This document shows, piece after piece, positions 26,744 through 35,886 of a stretch of DNA of 64,000 nucleotides (position 1 is its first letter; each line of letters starts with the position of its first letter). The stretch is from positions 1 to 64,000 of the forward strand of contig JBBEBQ010000008.1 of NCBI GenBank assembly GCA_040882285.1. Direction: 5' to 3'. A program made the translations under genes and the position numbers. The notes beneath the pieces are model-generated. The model was not told where the DNA came from and made no database searches. It worked only from the letters and a program-made list of their open reading frames with translations. The DNA is from Gemmatimonadaceae bacterium (lineage in GTDB: Bacteria; Gemmatimonadota; Gemmatimonadetes; Gemmatimonadales; Gemmatimonadaceae).

Positions 26744-28690
26744 TCACCTGCGGTTGCGCACGACGCTCAGCGTGAGGCTCGACGGATACGTCCGCGAGTG
26801 GTGCACCACGTTCCGCGCGGCGAGCCCCGCCGTCTCGTCGTAATTGTTGCCGCCCGTGTTCAGGTTGCGGTCGAAGCGCGGGAAGTTGGAGCTCGACACC
26901 TCGATGCGGATGCGGTGCCCCGGAGCGAACCAGTTGCTCGTCGTCATGGGCTGGAACGCCACCTTGTACACCCGCCCCGGCTGCATGAAGACCTGCCTGT
27001 CGTAGCCGTCGCGATAGCGCAGCCGCTGAATCGTCTCGTCCAGGTTGTACGCGCGCCCGTCCGGATACACGTCGAGCAGCTTCACGGTGATGTCCGTGTC
27101 CCTGCGGTCCGACGACACGTACACGGTGAAGTCGATCGGCCCGCTCACCTCGAGCCCTTGCGCGAGCGGCTCGGACGTGTACACCAGCACGTCGGGGCGC
27201 TCCTCGATCCTGCGCTGATCCATCGCGCCGCCGGTGAGCGCGTTTCCCTGGCAGCAGACGTTGCCGCCGAGCGAGGGCACCGGGTGCATGGGATCGTAGG
27301 TGAAGGAGTCGGGCCTGTCCCGCGCCGGCGGCCGCAGCATGAGCACGCCGTCGCCATTGAGCGTGTTGGCCCTGCCGCCGCTGCTCAGATAGAACGTCAT
27401 CGGCTGCGCGCCGCGCGGCGGCCACGTGTCGCTGCTCTGCCATTTATTGCTGCCCATCGTGTAGTAGCGGACCTTGGGCATCGTGTCGAGCAGGCCGTTG
27501 TTCTCTCCTTTCAGGAAGTGGTCGAACCAACCGTAGGTGAGCGCGTCGTAGTCGTAGCGCGCGTCGCCCACGCTCCGCTCGCCGACGACCGTGTTCTCCG
27601 TCGCTCTCCTGTACGCGCAGTGCAGGGTAGGGGCGATGAAGGCGTACTGCCGGTTGCCGATGGCGGGGTCGGCGGTGCGGCGCACGTGATTGAACGTCGC
27701 CAGGTTGGGCCCGGTGCTGACGTCGTACCAGGACATGAACCAGAGTCCCGGGACGTTGATCTTCATGTTGTCGTGAAAGAGCCCGCCGCGGTACCACGCC
27801 GGATCGTTGGGCGCGCGCTGGATCATCGCGCCGCCCGTAGGAACGGGCATCGAGTCGGCGAAGATGCCGCGCGGGCCACCGGCGTTCTCGATGAGGTCCC
27901 GCGTCGGCAAATGCCAGAACGCTTTCGCCCAGTCGATCGGCGCGGCGCGCTGGGCGAGATCGAACAGCCGCGCGGCGCGAACGAGATATTCCTGCGACGT
28001 GTTCGGCGGAAACATGGGCCGGACCTGGTTCTGCTGGCCCGCGATCCAGGAGACGAACAGCAGCTGCACCGCGCCGCCGCGGTACCAGTTCCCCTGCTCG
28101 AAGTACGGCGCGACGCGGCCCACGCCGGCGCCGAACCCCTGCGGGACGATCGCCGCCAATCCTTTCGGCGCCCGGGCCGCGACCGCCATCTGCCACTCGG
28201 CCGTGGACGAACAGCCGATGAGGCCGACCTTTCCGTTGGACCATGGCCGGGACGCGATCCACTCGATCTCCTCGACGCCGTCGCTCAGCGGCGGGCCGAG
28301 GATGTCGTAGTTGCCCTCGGAGAAGAAGTGGCCGCGCTCGTTGCCGAGCACGAGCGCGTAGCCGCGCTTCACGGCGGTGAGCTGCGTAGTCATGTCCGCC
28401 GGCGCGCCGGTGGTGACGTCCCAGAAGTTCATGTTGTACGGCGTGCGCACGAAGACGGCGGGGACGCCTGCGGCCGCGTTCTTTGGGCGGTACACGTCGA
28501 GCTGCATGCGCGCGCCGTCGCGCATGGGGAGCATGATCTTGCGCTCGACTACGGCGATGGACTGGAGCTCCCGCTCGAGCGAGTCGCGTTGCGCGCGGAG
28601 CGCCTGCAGCTCTTGTGGGGTGCGGCCCTGCGCGAAGGCGGGGGCGGCGAGGAATGCGAGAGAGGCGGTGAGTGCGATACGGAGGCGCAT
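26744..28690 (-). CDS. secreted CocE/NonD (X-Pro dipeptidyl-peptidase-like) hydrolase
   Basis: A 648-residue exported alpha/beta hydrolase of the S15/CocE group. A signal peptide (1-21, ends AFAQ) is followed by a short coiled-coil stretch, then the catalytic domain with [14 protein letters not shown] and nucleophile region [12 protein letters not shown]-terminal jelly-roll domain is marked by the [15 protein letters not shown] motif. The ATG at 28690 has AGGAG 6 nt upstream. It should hydrolyse an ester or amide, for example N-terminal Xaa-Pro, glutaryl or cocaine-like acyl groups. The usual elbow Tyr is replaced by Ser. Confidence 0.8.
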   Translation of the reverse strand: MRLRIALTASLAFLAAPAFAQGRTPQELQALRAQRDSLERELQSIAVVERKIMLPMRDGARMQLDVYRPKNAAAGVPAVFVRTPYNMNFWDVTTGAPADMTTQLTAVKRGYALVLGNERGHFFSEGNYDILGPPLSDGVEEIEWIASRPWSNGKVGLIGCSSTAEWQMAVAARAPKGLAAIVPQGFGAGVGRVAPYFEQGNWYRGGAVQLLFVSWIAGQQNQVRPMFPPNTSQEYLVRAARLFDLAQRAAPIDWAKAFWHLPTRDLIENAGGPRGIFADSMPVPTGGAMIQRAPNDPAWYRGGLFHDNMKINVPGLWFMSWYDVSTGPNLATFNHVRRTADPAIGNRQYAFIAPTLHCAYRRATENTVVGERSVGDARYDYDALTYGWFDHFLKGENNGLLDTMPKVRYYTMGSNKWQSSDTWPPRGAQPMTFYLSSGGRANTLNGDGVLMLRPPARDRPDSFTYDPMHPVPSLGGNVCCQGNALTGGAMDQRRIEERPDVLVYTSEPLAQGLEVSGPIDFTVYVSSDRRDTDITVKLLDVYPDGRAYNLDETIQRLRYRDGYDRQVFMQPGRVYKVAFQPMTTSNWFAPGHRIRIEVSSSNFPRFDRNLNTGGNNYDETAGLAARNVVHHSRTYPSSLTLSVVRNRR

Positions 28691-28822
28691 ATACGCTCCT
28701 GGAAGGCGGCTATGATGAAAGCGTGCATTCACGTGGAATTTCCGCCCCCGGCGGCCGAGGCGGAAGAGAGCTACTTACTGGTGGTCGGAAAGGAGACGGA
28801 GGGCACCTTTCTGATATAATAG

Positions 28823-28868
28823 TATGTCCCTTGACATAGAAATATGTCAGATGATATATTATTATGTC
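28823..28868 (+). promoter_or_regulatory. promoter and operator array of HTH-MNT/HEPN operon
   Basis: TATGTC occurs at 28823, 28843 and 28863, exactly 20 bp apart; the first forms a palindrome with GACATA (28833-28838). A sigma70-like -35 TTGACA (28831-28836) lies inside that palindrome, and TATATT (28855-28860) lies 18 bp downstream as the -10. A regulator bound to these same-face repeats would block the promoter. The HTH part of the first gene product is the obvious candidate. Confidence 0.75.
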
Positions 28869-28885
28869 ATAGGGAGGATTTGGCC

Positions 28886-29569
28886 ATGGGATTCCTTACC
28901 ACGCCTCTGGACAGCGCATTCGGGTCGAGAAGCAAGGTCCGGCTGCTTCGCCTTCTTGTCGAGCAGGATCGCACAGTCTCCGCGCGTGAAGCCGCGCGCC
29001 TGACCGGGAGCACGAACCCGGCGATGCTCGCCGCCGTGAATGAATTGGCCAAGCTGGGGCTCATTCACCGTGAGATTTCCGGCCGCCAATTTCTTTGCCG
29101 GGCGAACCGCGACCACAGGCTTTTCAAGACGTTTAAGCGGCTCTTCCGTGACGAATCGCATTGGCCCGCCACGTTTTTCGACACGATCAGGGCCAGCCTG
29201 ACTGCCGTCGAGCAGAAAGGCGGGATCGTCTCCGGAGGTCGAGCTCATGTGACCGCTGCCTGGTTATTTGGAAGCGCGGCTACGGGCGAGGACAAACCGG
29301 GAAGCGACATCGACCTTTTTGTTCTGACCAGCGATGACGAGGGCGTGCAGCGGATTCTCGAGGCTATCGCTGACAACGTGGCTGGTTGGCGAAAGGAGTT
29401 CGGCGCCGACGTGCGGCCCGTTGTAATGGCGCGAGAGCAGGTCGCTACGCAGCTCCGCAAGGACAACAGGTTTTTGAGACGGGCAATACGTTCCGCCAGA
29501 ATGATCATGGGCGAGATCCCGCGGGAGCTTTGCAATGGTAAAACGCACAACGACACGAAGAACCGATAG
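28886..29569 (+). CDS. winged-HTH/MNT nucleotidyltransferase (antitoxin-like)
   Basis: A 227-residue protein with an N-terminal winged helix-turn-helix (about 10-85; VSAREAARLTGSTNPAML) and a C-terminal MNT nucleotidyltransferase domain (AWLFGSAATGEDKPGSDIDL, about 117-136). In HEPN/MNT systems the MNT protein neutralises the HEPN RNase by AMP transfer. GGGAGG sits 8 nt before the ATG. It overlaps the HEPN-like gene by 35 bp. Its operator is probably the TATGTC array just upstream. Confidence 0.75.
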   Translation: MGFLTTPLDSAFGSRSKVRLLRLLVEQDRTVSAREAARLTGSTNPAMLAAVNELAKLGLIHREISGRQFLCRANRDHRLFKTFKRLFRDESHWPATFFDTIRASLTAVEQKGGIVSGGRAHVTAAWLFGSAATGEDKPGSDIDLFVLTSDDEGVQRILEAIADNVAGWRKEFGADVRPVVMAREQVATQLRKDNRFLRRAIRSARMIMGEIPRELCNGKTHNDTKNR

Positions 29570-29963
29570 GGCTCAGGCGCCGAAATACGCCGATACCGGG
29601 CGCGTATTTCTGGCGAGCGCGAGAGCTCTCTCCGATGTGGCCGACGACGATGCCCCGTACGGCAACGCGATCGCGTTGCTGGCGATCCACGCGACGATCA
29701 GCTATACGGACGCCCTTTCGATCGCGTACGGCGAGAAGAGGAGCGCGGACGAGCACACGAAAGCCGTGGAGACGTTGCGCTCGATTCTCGGCAGTCTTCT
29801 GCCGGAAACGCGGGCAAAGCAGCTCCGGAAAGTGCTGCTGCTGAAGGACACCGTATCGTATCAGGGGTCCTACTATTCTCTCGCGCAGGGGAAGCAACTG
29901 CTGGAGGTTGCCGACTCGTACGGCACATGGGCGGCGGCCCTGTTGGAGCAAAGACCCGCTTAG
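29535..29963 (+). CDS. HEPN-like toxin partner
   Basis: A 142-residue helical protein with a HEPN-like core (AIALLAIHATISYTDALSIAYG, read as two segments about 46-67) and a C-terminal KLLxLKxxVxY-type segment. The classic R-X4-6-H RNase motif is not seen, so it may be a degenerate or divergent member. It is translated from within the MNT gene (35-bp overlap). The gene order MNT then HEPN and the operator array support a TA unit. Confidence 0.6.
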   Translation: MVKRTTTRRTDRAQAPKYADTGRVFLASARALSDVADDDAPYGNAIALLAIHATISYTDALSIAYGEKRSADEHTKAVETLRSILGSLLPETRAKQLRKVLLLKDTVSYQGSYYSLAQGKQLLEVADSYGTWAAALLEQRPA

Positions 29964-29976
29964 GCGGGCATGTTCA

Positions 29977-30282
29977 CTAGCTGGCCCGCTTCAGGATCCG
30001 GACTTCCTTCTCCAGCCGATTGCCCAGATGGTCCAGCTCCCGCTCGAGATCGAAGCGCGTCTGCAGGTTCAGCCAGAACCGATCGGTGGTGCCGAAATAA
30101 CGAGCCAATCGCAGGGCAGTGTCGGCGGTAACGGCCCGCTTGCCGTGCACGATCTCGTTGATACGCCGCGGCGGCACGCTGATGTCGTGGGCCAGCCGAT
30201 ACTGGGAAAGTCCAAGTGGCTCGAGGAATTCCTCCAGCAATATCTCGCCCGGGTGTATGGGTGGAATCCTTCGTGCAGGCAT
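29977..30282 (-). CDS. higA: HigA-type antitoxin
   Basis: A 101-residue XRE-family antitoxin with the HigA opening IPPIHPGEILLEEFLEPLGLS and the HTH RINEIVHGKRAVTADTALRL. It binds HigB and represses its own operon. It starts 2 bp after the HigB stop on the same strand; the start at 30282 has GGGAG 5 nt upstream, inside the end of the toxin gene. Confidence 0.9.
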   Translation of the reverse strand: MPARRIPPIHPGEILLEEFLEPLGLSQYRLAHDISVPPRRINEIVHGKRAVTADTALRLARYFGTTDRFWLNLQTRFDLERELDHLGNRLEKEVRILKRAS

Positions 30283-30284
30283 GC

Positions 30285-30584
30285 CTACTCCCTGTGGTAA
30301 TCCACGATCTCGACGTCGTGGGCGCTTGCGTCCGACCAGCGGAAACAGATTCGCCATTGATCGTTGACCCGGATGCTGAACTGCCCAGCGCGACGCCCGC
30401 GAAGCTTTTCGAGCCGGTTCCCCGGCGGAACCCGGAGATCCTGAAGTGCTTCAGCCGCTTCGAGCAGCAGCAGCTTCCGGAGCATGATCCGGAGCATGAT
30501 CCTGAGCAGGCCCGGCGGGAACCGGCGAACCGGCTCGCGCAGAAACAGCCGTTCGGTATCCCGGTCGGCGAAGCTCCGGATCAC
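30285..30584 (-). CDS. higB: HigB-type RelE-family mRNA interferase
   Basis: A 99-residue HigB toxin; conserved LRVPPGNRLEKL, GQFSIRVNDQWRICF and DVEIVDYH are present, so the ribosome-dependent RNase fold is intact. It is about four residues longer than usual because of an in-frame 12-bp tandem duplication giving RIMLRIML near residue 30. The start is GTG at 30584. A promoter TTGCGT-N17-TATTAT ends 5 nt before it and no ribosome site is seen, so the message is probably leaderless. Confidence 0.85.
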   Translation of the reverse strand: MIRSFADRDTERLFLREPVRRFPPGLLRIMLRIMLRKLLLLEAAEALQDLRVPPGNRLEKLRGRRAGQFSIRVNDQWRICFRWSDASAHDVEIVDYHRE

Positions 30585-30618
30585 GGTTGATAATAACGCG
30601 GGACGTTACTATACGCAA
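30582..30618 (-). promoter_or_regulatory. higBA promoter (leaderless)
   Basis: On the minus strand TTGCGT is followed by 17 bases, TATTAT, 5 bases and then the GTG of higB. Transcription should begin at or next to the start codon. An imperfect GTAACG/CGTTAT inverted repeat spans the spacer and is a candidate HigA operator. Confidence 0.65.
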
Positions 30619-30723
30619 GGCTGGGAGGCATGGCGCACCCTAGCCACACTGGACTACAAAGCCGAAAGCGTTACATGGCTGCCGTAATCGAAGGGTGGCC
30701 ATATTCGGGGACGGGAATCGCGG

Positions 30724-30966
30724 TTACGCGGTGGGTCGTTTCGGACTGGTCTTGAGATACGCCCTGAGGGCGCGACATACGGACCGCGAATCAGGAAACA
30801 CCGCAGCCAATTCGGGGTCTAGCAGGATGAGATTCGTCCCTTCGGCATAGTGACCGGCGTACTTACCGCGGATGCCGCCGCCGAAGTCATACACCGGCCG
30901 CCCATCGCCCGTGTCCGCCTTGCGCGCGCTTTTCCTGGCGGGACTTCTCTTAGCAGCCTTCTTCAT
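30724..30966 (-). CDS. small conserved protein, probable TA component (80 aa)
   Basis: An 80-residue protein with a basic Lys/Arg/Ala-rich head (1-20) and a conserved core YDFGGGIRGKYAGHY, then LDPELAAVFPDSRSVCRAL. This core is widespread in small antitoxin-like proteins next to toxin genes, but the biochemical role is unproven. Upstream, 30994-31080 carries the broken remains of a DUF4258-type toxin/antitoxin pair. An N-terminally truncated copy is at 36615-36716 beside an intact version of that pair. Confidence 0.6.
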   Translation of the reverse strand: MKKAAKRSPARKSARKADTGDGRPVYDFGGGIRGKYAGHYAEGTNLILLDPELAAVFPDSRSVCRALRAYLKTSPKRPTA

Positions 30967-30993
30967 ACCTGAACCGTTCTCGACGGGTAACGC

Positions 30994-31080
30994 CGAGCGC
31001 CAATGATTCGCGTGTTACCCCGCCATCCGTTTGGAAAGCTCGAATCGCTCATGATTTTCAGGGCCACACAGGGCGTCTTT
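30994..31080 (-). pseudogene. remnant of small antitoxin/DUF4258-toxin pair
   Basis: 31025-31065 aligns with 36901-36945 (antitoxin start and toxin end) at most positions, and 30994-31024 aligns with 36711-36736, just after the antitoxin stop. The antitoxin interior (about 180 bp) and nearly all of the toxin are missing. It marks a decayed paralogue of the locus at 36615-37208. Confidence 0.65.
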
Positions 31081-31086
31081 CCCGCC

Positions 31087-31299
31087 TCAAAGGAGTTTTC
31101 GAAATTCCTCCGGCGTTAATCCGGCGTCGCGCGCAATACCGCCCATGGTAAAAGCATTCACCGGATTATTACGGGGAATCGTAAGGATGCGCTGATCGTT
31201 CGTCATGACGATGTGCTTGCCCTGGCGGGCGATTCGAAAGCCGACCTTCTCGAGCGCCCGGACGGCGTCGAGATGATTGACGCCCGGGATGCGCGGCAC
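31087..31299 (-). CDS. hicA: HicA-type toxin
   Basis: A 70-residue double-stranded-RNA-binding-like mRNA interferase of the HicA family: VRALEKVGFRIARQGKHIVM holds the conserved GxxxxRQxGSH-like His motif, and GIARDAGLTPEEF is the usual C-terminus. The start is GTG at 31299. It follows hicB with a 3-bp gap on the minus strand, so this pair has the antitoxin first. Confidence 0.85.
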   Translation of the reverse strand: MPRIPGVNHLDAVRALEKVGFRIARQGKHIVMTNDQRILTIPRNNPVNAFTMGGIARDAGLTPEEFRKLL

Positions 31300-31302
31300 T
31301 TG

Positions 31303-31497
31303 TCAGGCCACCTCTACCTCGCGCACATCGGCATCCTGAAGGAGATCGTCGCGGACAGCGAGATAGTCGCGAATCGCCTCGCGAATATTTTTCAGAGCCT
31401 CAGCTTCGGTCTTTCCCTGTGACCAACAGCCGGGCAGGCCGGGCACTGAAGCGCTAAAGCCTTCGTCCGAGCGATGAAGTGCAATTTTGTATTTCAC
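31303..31497 (-). CDS. hicB: HicB-type antitoxin
   Basis: A 64-residue HicB antitoxin: YKIALHRSDEGFSASVPGLPG, then WSQGKTEAEALKNIREAI. It is a short form without a C-terminal DNA-binding domain. The start is GTG at 31497, with GGAG 8 nt upstream. It is co-transcribed with hicA. Confidence 0.85.
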   Translation of the reverse strand: MKYKIALHRSDEGFSASVPGLPGCWSQGKTEAEALKNIREAIRDYLAVRDDLLQDADVREVEVA

Positions 31498-31605
31498 GAG
31501 GGAATCTCCACTACGGGAAGGGCTCCCACCAACATACCCTCGATCGGGAGAAAAGCGCCATCATAATGCGAGTACAGCAAGCAATCCGCGGCCGTGGGCA
31601 CGTGG

Positions 31606-34290
31606 TTACGGTGCAGGCGCAGTAACTGGCACCTCCCGCCGCCGGGAGACGTCGCCGTCCGGGATCACGACCGCCAGCCAAACCGCACCCGGATCCACCC
31701 GCCGCACCCTCCACTCCACCACCCCCGGCCCGCGTCCCCTCCGCGTCACTCGGCGTGACGGCCGGCTGACGACCAACCCGTCCGACCGCAGCTCGAGCGT
31801 CCGCACCGCCGGATCCCTGACCGTCACACGGATCGTCAGCTGCTGACGCGCATGTGACGTCACACTGACGTCAAACCCCGAACGCGCGGGTGACGCCACC
31901 GGCCCGCCCAGCAAATCCGACATCAGCCACAGCCACCGGCTGCTCGGGTGCACCCACACTTCCTTATAGACGTACATGTTCTGCGACGGCCAGTAGGGCA
32001 GGTCGGTCGTGTCGCGGCTCTGCATCCCCACCGGTAGCGAGCCCACGAAATCGCCCGACGACACGCTGTACTGCTGCGCCCAGTCGTACCCCTCGCCGTA
32101 CATCGTGCTCTGCGTGAACGGGTTGCGCCCGACGATCCACTGCGCTTGGGCGTAGGCGAGATCCATCCCGGCGCTGTCCCCCCGGAGACGCGCGGCCGCG
32201 GACAGCGCCTTGGCCTGCGACAACAGCACGCCGTAATTCCCGCGGCGCGCGAACCAGACCGGGAACGCGCGCAGATACCAGCCGTCACCCAACTCCATCC
32301 CTTGCAGCACCTGCGCGCGGTACGCCGCCCGTGTCGCGCCGTGGATCGCGCCGGAGTCCGGCACCTCGCGGACCTCGTCGCCCACGCGGTACACGTACGC
32401 GGGGAGCACGTTGTACGGCGCGGTCGTCGTCGCGCTCCGCTTCTGGTACTCAGCGTACAGCGCAACCGCGGCGTACCAGCTCATCCAGTCCACGTGATCG
32501 GGCAGTGTCTCGACGAGCTGGACGAGTGCCACGACCGGCGCCTGGTCATTGCCGCGGTGGAACTGGTGGAAGAGCGTGTCACGGTCCGGCCCCGTCCAAA
32601 AGAAGCCCGCCAGCGGGAACGCCGAGCCGACCGGCGTCTTCTGCTGCGACGCGACGATCACGCGCGCCAGCTCGACCGCCTTGTCCGCGTACTTATCGTT
32701 GCCCGTCGCGCGGTACAGCTCGAGCGACGCGGTGGCGCCGATGCCGGCGAGCTCGACCGGAGTCGCGGCGAACGCGGGCGTGTCGCGCGTCTCGCGCGAT
32801 TCCAGTCCCACGATCGCGTGACTCCAGTCGTCCTCGGCCATCGCGAGCGCGCGCACGGCGAGCGTCGGCTCGCTGTCCTGCAGCACGCGGTACGCGATCG
32901 CGCCGGCGCTCGCCGCGATGTAGTTGACGTTGGGATTGTTGCGCGCGGCGCGCGTGCGATCGTCCTCGTCGCCGACGACGTTGTTGGTCCACAGGTTGTG
33001 GCTGGCGAAGTACAGGCGATAGCCGCCCGGGAAGCGCACGCGCATCACCCAGTCGAGCCCCCACTTCGCTTCCTCGAGCACGCGCGCGATCAGCGCGGGA
33101 TCGCCGCCGCGCTCGCGCAGGCGCTCCGCGAGCGCGAACATCGCGTACACCGCTTCGCCGGTGTTGACCGTGCCCTGCGACAGGTCGCCCGCGTCGTGCC
33201 AGCCGCCGCTCATGACGATGCTGCCACTGCCGTGCGTGGCGAACCAGTCGAGGTGGTCGACGGGATGTGAGCCGGGCACGTCGAAGCCGCAGCGATTGCC
33301 GTAGAAGAAGTTGAGCGTCTTCCAGATCGTGCCGTCCCACGCGTCGTCGCCGATGCGGAAGGCGCGCGACTTTCTGTCGCCGACGTGAATCTCGTAAGTG
33401 CCCGGCAGTCTCCAGCCGGAGAAATCCATCTCCTGAAATGTGCCGAGGCGGGATTGCACCGGGCGCACGGGGAAGCTGGCGAACGCGCGCCCACGCTGCC
33501 CGTCGGGCAGACGCACGAGCTCGAACCTGGCCGCGGTGACATCGCTTGCGATCGCCGTGTTGCGCGAATGCGGGAGGTAGCCCGTGTGACTGAACGCGAT
33601 CTTCCCCGGCGCGACGTTCCAGCCTGTGTGGTGGTCCGGCGTGACCTGCTGCAGCTCGATGCGGCCGATCTCGAACGCGACGGTGTCGCCCGGCAGCGCG
33701 AGCATCTTGTTGACCCAGTAGCCGATCTCGATCGCCGTGACGCGGTCGCGCGCGAGCGGCTCGATCTCCCACACGACGTTCGTCCACTTGTCGTTCTCGA
33801 GCGTGACGTGGTGGGTCCCTTCGCGGCCGTAGCGGTCCGGCACTTTCTCAGCGCCGTCGTTCCGCAGGACGATCGCCAGCGGCAGCATCGGAAAGCCGCG
33901 GACCTCGGCCTTGATCCAGAGGGAGAGGCGGTTGTACGCGCGCCAGTCCTCGCCGTCGAACGCGCGCCGGAGGTTGACGGACGACAGCCGGCTGCGCGTG
34001 GGCGCCGGCGCGTCGCGGAACAGCTGCATGTCCACGCGAAGGACGCGCATGTTGCCGGGGCGGGGCTTAGCGGGGAAGGTGACGGTGGCCGTGCCCGAGG
34101 AGCGCCAGGCTTCCAGGCGCGTCATGTCGTCGAGCGTGCGCGAAGCGTGGACTGGTTTTCGGAGCCACGCGAACTCGGCGGAGTGCTCGAGCGGAATGGG
34201 GCTGAGCGCGCGTTGCTGAGTCTGCGCTACGCTTGGCCCGGCCAAAGTCGCACAACAGGCCATCGTGAGAAGACATGCCCGCCGAAGCAT
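31606..34290 (-). CDS. secreted glycoside hydrolase family 9 protein
   Basis: An 894-residue exported enzyme. A signal peptide (1-22, ends SVAQ) is followed by a beta-rich carbohydrate-binding-like part (about 40-230), a cellulase N-terminal Ig-like domain (about 235-310) and a GH9 (alpha/alpha)6 catalytic domain (about 320-800). The catalytic-base motif SGGWHDAGD is near 363 and a candidate acid Glu is in YKEVWVHP near 775. It likely cleaves beta-1,4-glucan or related sugars. GGAGG lies 6 nt before the ATG at 34290; the upstream frame to 34446 is not used. A broken paralogue of its N-terminus is at 41157-41532. Confidence 0.8.
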   Translation of the reverse strand: MLRRACLLTMACCATLAGPSVAQTQQRALSPIPLEHSAEFAWLRKPVHASRTLDDMTRLEAWRSSGTATVTFPAKPRPGNMRVLRVDMQLFRDAPAPTRSRLSSVNLRRAFDGEDWRAYNRLSLWIKAEVRGFPMLPLAIVLRNDGAEKVPDRYGREGTHHVTLENDKWTNVVWEIEPLARDRVTAIEIGYWVNKMLALPGDTVAFEIGRIELQQVTPDHHTGWNVAPGKIAFSHTGYLPHSRNTAIASDVTAARFELVRLPDGQRGRAFASFPVRPVQSRLGTFQEMDFSGWRLPGTYEIHVGDRKSRAFRIGDDAWDGTIWKTLNFFYGNRCGFDVPGSHPVDHLDWFATHGSGSIVMSGGWHDAGDLSQGTVNTGEAVYAMFALAERLRERGGDPALIARVLEEAKWGLDWVMRVRFPGGYRLYFASHNLWTNNVVGDEDDRTRAARNNPNVNYIAASAGAIAYRVLQDSEPTLAVRALAMAEDDWSHAIVGLESRETRDTPAFAATPVELAGIGATASLELYRATGNDKYADKAVELARVIVASQQKTPVGSAFPLAGFFWTGPDRDTLFHQFHRGNDQAPVVALVQLVETLPDHVDWMSWYAAVALYAEYQKRSATTTAPYNVLPAYVYRVGDEVREVPDSGAIHGATRAAYRAQVLQGMELGDGWYLRAFPVWFARRGNYGVLLSQAKALSAAARLRGDSAGMDLAYAQAQWIVGRNPFTQSTMYGEGYDWAQQYSVSSGDFVGSLPVGMQSRDTTDLPYWPSQNMYVYKEVWVHPSSRWLWLMSDLLGGPVASPARSGFDVSVTSHARQQLTIRVTVRDPAVRTLELRSDGLVVSRPSRRVTRRGRGPGVVEWRVRRVDPGAVWLAVVIPDGDVSRRREVPVTAPAP

Positions 34291-34438
34291 TTTCATCCTC
34301 CGTTCTGTCGCGACGTTCCTGACATGAACGATCCTTCGCGCCGCGGGCCAGGTGGTCATTGCCAATAATGTTGCCATTAACTGCCAAAAAGCGGCAAGGC
34401 ATCGGTTGTGGTCGATGGCATATCCAGTATTATTGAAT

Positions 34439-34822
34439 ATGCCCAAGCGCCCGCGTTATGCCAGGATCGCGATTACGCTGCCCGCGCCCGATCTAGCTGC
34501 CGCGGACGACATAGCGCGCGAGCAGGACCGGCCGCGGAGCTGGATCATCGCCGAAGCCGTGCGCCGGTACGCCCAGGTGCAGGCGTCCGACCGTGACTCG
34601 CTGGCGCCGGCTCCGCCGGCCGAGGCCGCGGGCCTGGGCAGCTCTCGCCGGGCCCAGCTCGTTGCCGACCTGCGGCTCACCGCTGAACAGCGGGTCCGCG
34701 CCGCCGAGCGGACTGCGCGGGCGGTACCGCGGCCACGGCGCGCAGCGGTACGGCGCGTAATCGTGTTCGATCGCTACGAAGACTATCTCGACTGGAAGCG
34801 CGTCGAGGGCGCACTGGGATGA
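34439..34822 (+). CDS. ribbon-helix-helix protein, partner of MNT protein
   Basis: A 127-residue protein whose N-terminus (about 5-45) looks like a CopG/Arc RHH DNA-binding domain: RIAITLPAPDLAAADDIARE, then RPRSWIIAEAVRRY. The second half is Ala/Arg-rich with a VIVFDRYEDYLDWK tail. The stop overlaps the next ATG by 4 bp. It is probably the autoregulator of the two-gene unit. The start is the ATG at 34439; upstream TTGCCA/GGCAA inverted repeats may be an operator. Confidence 0.65.
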   Translation: MPKRPRYARIAITLPAPDLAAADDIAREQDRPRSWIIAEAVRRYAQVQASDRDSLAPAPPAEAAGLGSSRRAQLVADLRLTAEQRVRAAERTARAVPRPRRAAVRRVIVFDRYEDYLDWKRVEGALG

Positions 34823-35286
34823 AGCGGTACGACACACAGCTGGCGCTCGTCTGCAACCAGCTCAACGTGACCAAGGCCCGATACGTCGTGGTCGGGGCGG
34901 CCGCGCTCCAGCTATGGGGCAGCACCCGTGCTACCCGTGATGTGGACATCCTGATCGAGCCGACCGTCGCCAATGCGCGCCGCGTGCTTCGCGCGCTGGC
35001 CGCGCTCGGCTTCGGTCTCGCCGGTGAGCTGCTCGCCGAGGAGGTTGCCAGCCGGCCGGTTACGATGATCGGCGACTCGCCGAATGTTGATATTCTGACC
35101 CGCGCATGGAATGTCAGCTATGCCGAGGCTGCACTGACCGCCGCGATATTCGAGATCGAGGGAGTGAAAGTCCCCGCCGCTTCCATCGAGCATCTGATCG
35201 CGTCCAAGCGTACCGGGCGGCTACAGGACGCGGCCGATATAGAAGTGCTCGAGGAGATCCAGCGTTTGCGCGCGCGCAACGGCTGA
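34819..35286 (+). CDS. MNT-type nucleotidyltransferase (AbiEii-like)
   Basis: A 155-residue nucleotidyltransferase-fold protein with VVVGAAALQLWGSTRATRDV and DILIE (active-site GxA...RxTxDxD, about 23-48) and a conserved C-terminal IEHLIASKRTGRLQDAAD. The last motif is typical of DUF6036/AbiEii-like proteins. Paired with an RHH regulator by an ATGA overlap, it resembles type IV or MNT-type TA units. Confidence 0.7.
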   Translation: MKRYDTQLALVCNQLNVTKARYVVVGAAALQLWGSTRATRDVDILIEPTVANARRVLRALAALGFGLAGELLAEEVASRPVTMIGDSPNVDILTRAWNVSYAEAALTAAIFEIEGVKVPAASIEHLIASKRTGRLQDAADIEVLEEIQRLRARNG

Positions 35287-35307
35287 ACCACTCGCTCACA
35301 CGCCGGT

Positions 35308-35886
35308 TCAGGAAAGTCCCCGACCAGCGTCTCGCGTGCTTTCGCGTGCTTTCCGCCACTCGTCGTCGAGCCGGAGCTCGCGTACCCACCGTTCGACGTA
35401 CGCGGTATCCAGGCCGCCACCCTGGCTTTCGATGATTCCGGCGGCGTCCTCGATCTGGCGTTCCGAGCCGCCCGCGCGAGCCCACTCGAGCTTGGCGATC
35501 AGAACATCTTCCGCCGTTGCGAGGTAGACCCGCAGGCCATCGATCAAATACGCATGCCGCCGCTGGAACTCCGTTCGGCTGAACTCGCGCTCCTTGCGAA
35601 TGATCAGGTCGGCCTTCCATGCGGTTTCGACATCAATGATGTTGAATTGCGACTGCTGTCGAAGGGCTGCCAGTGCGGCGTCCCTGTCCGCGTAGAACCG
35701 GTCTGCGGGGAATTCATCGAGCAGATCGAGTAGCTGCTGCGGCGTCGGGGCGATCACGACATCAATGTCTTCTGTCGCCCTGACGCGGCCGTGGGCTGAG
35801 CTGGCGAAGGAGCCGGTCACCATGTACGGGATCCGGATTTGATCGAACGCGGTGACGAGCCGCCGCAGAAAATCGTGGCCCGTCAC
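35308..35886 (-). CDS. MNT-type nucleotidyltransferase, copy 2
   Basis: A 192-residue paralogue of the protein at 25317-25883. Shared features are VTGSFASSAHGRVRATEDID (about 26-45), FNIIDVETAWKADLI, the RLxVxxxED-like region and the same length. It overlaps the small upstream gene by 4 bp. It converges on the RHH/MNT pair with 21 bp between stops. Confidence 0.7.
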   Translation of the reverse strand: MTGHDFLRRLVTAFDQIRIPYMVTGSFASSAHGRVRATEDIDVVIAPTPQQLLDLLDEFPADRFYADRDAALAALRQQSQFNIIDVETAWKADLIIRKEREFSRTEFQRRHAYLIDGLRVYLATAEDVLIAKLEWARAGGSERQIEDAAGIIESQGGGLDTAYVERWVRELRLDDEWRKARESTRDAGRGLS

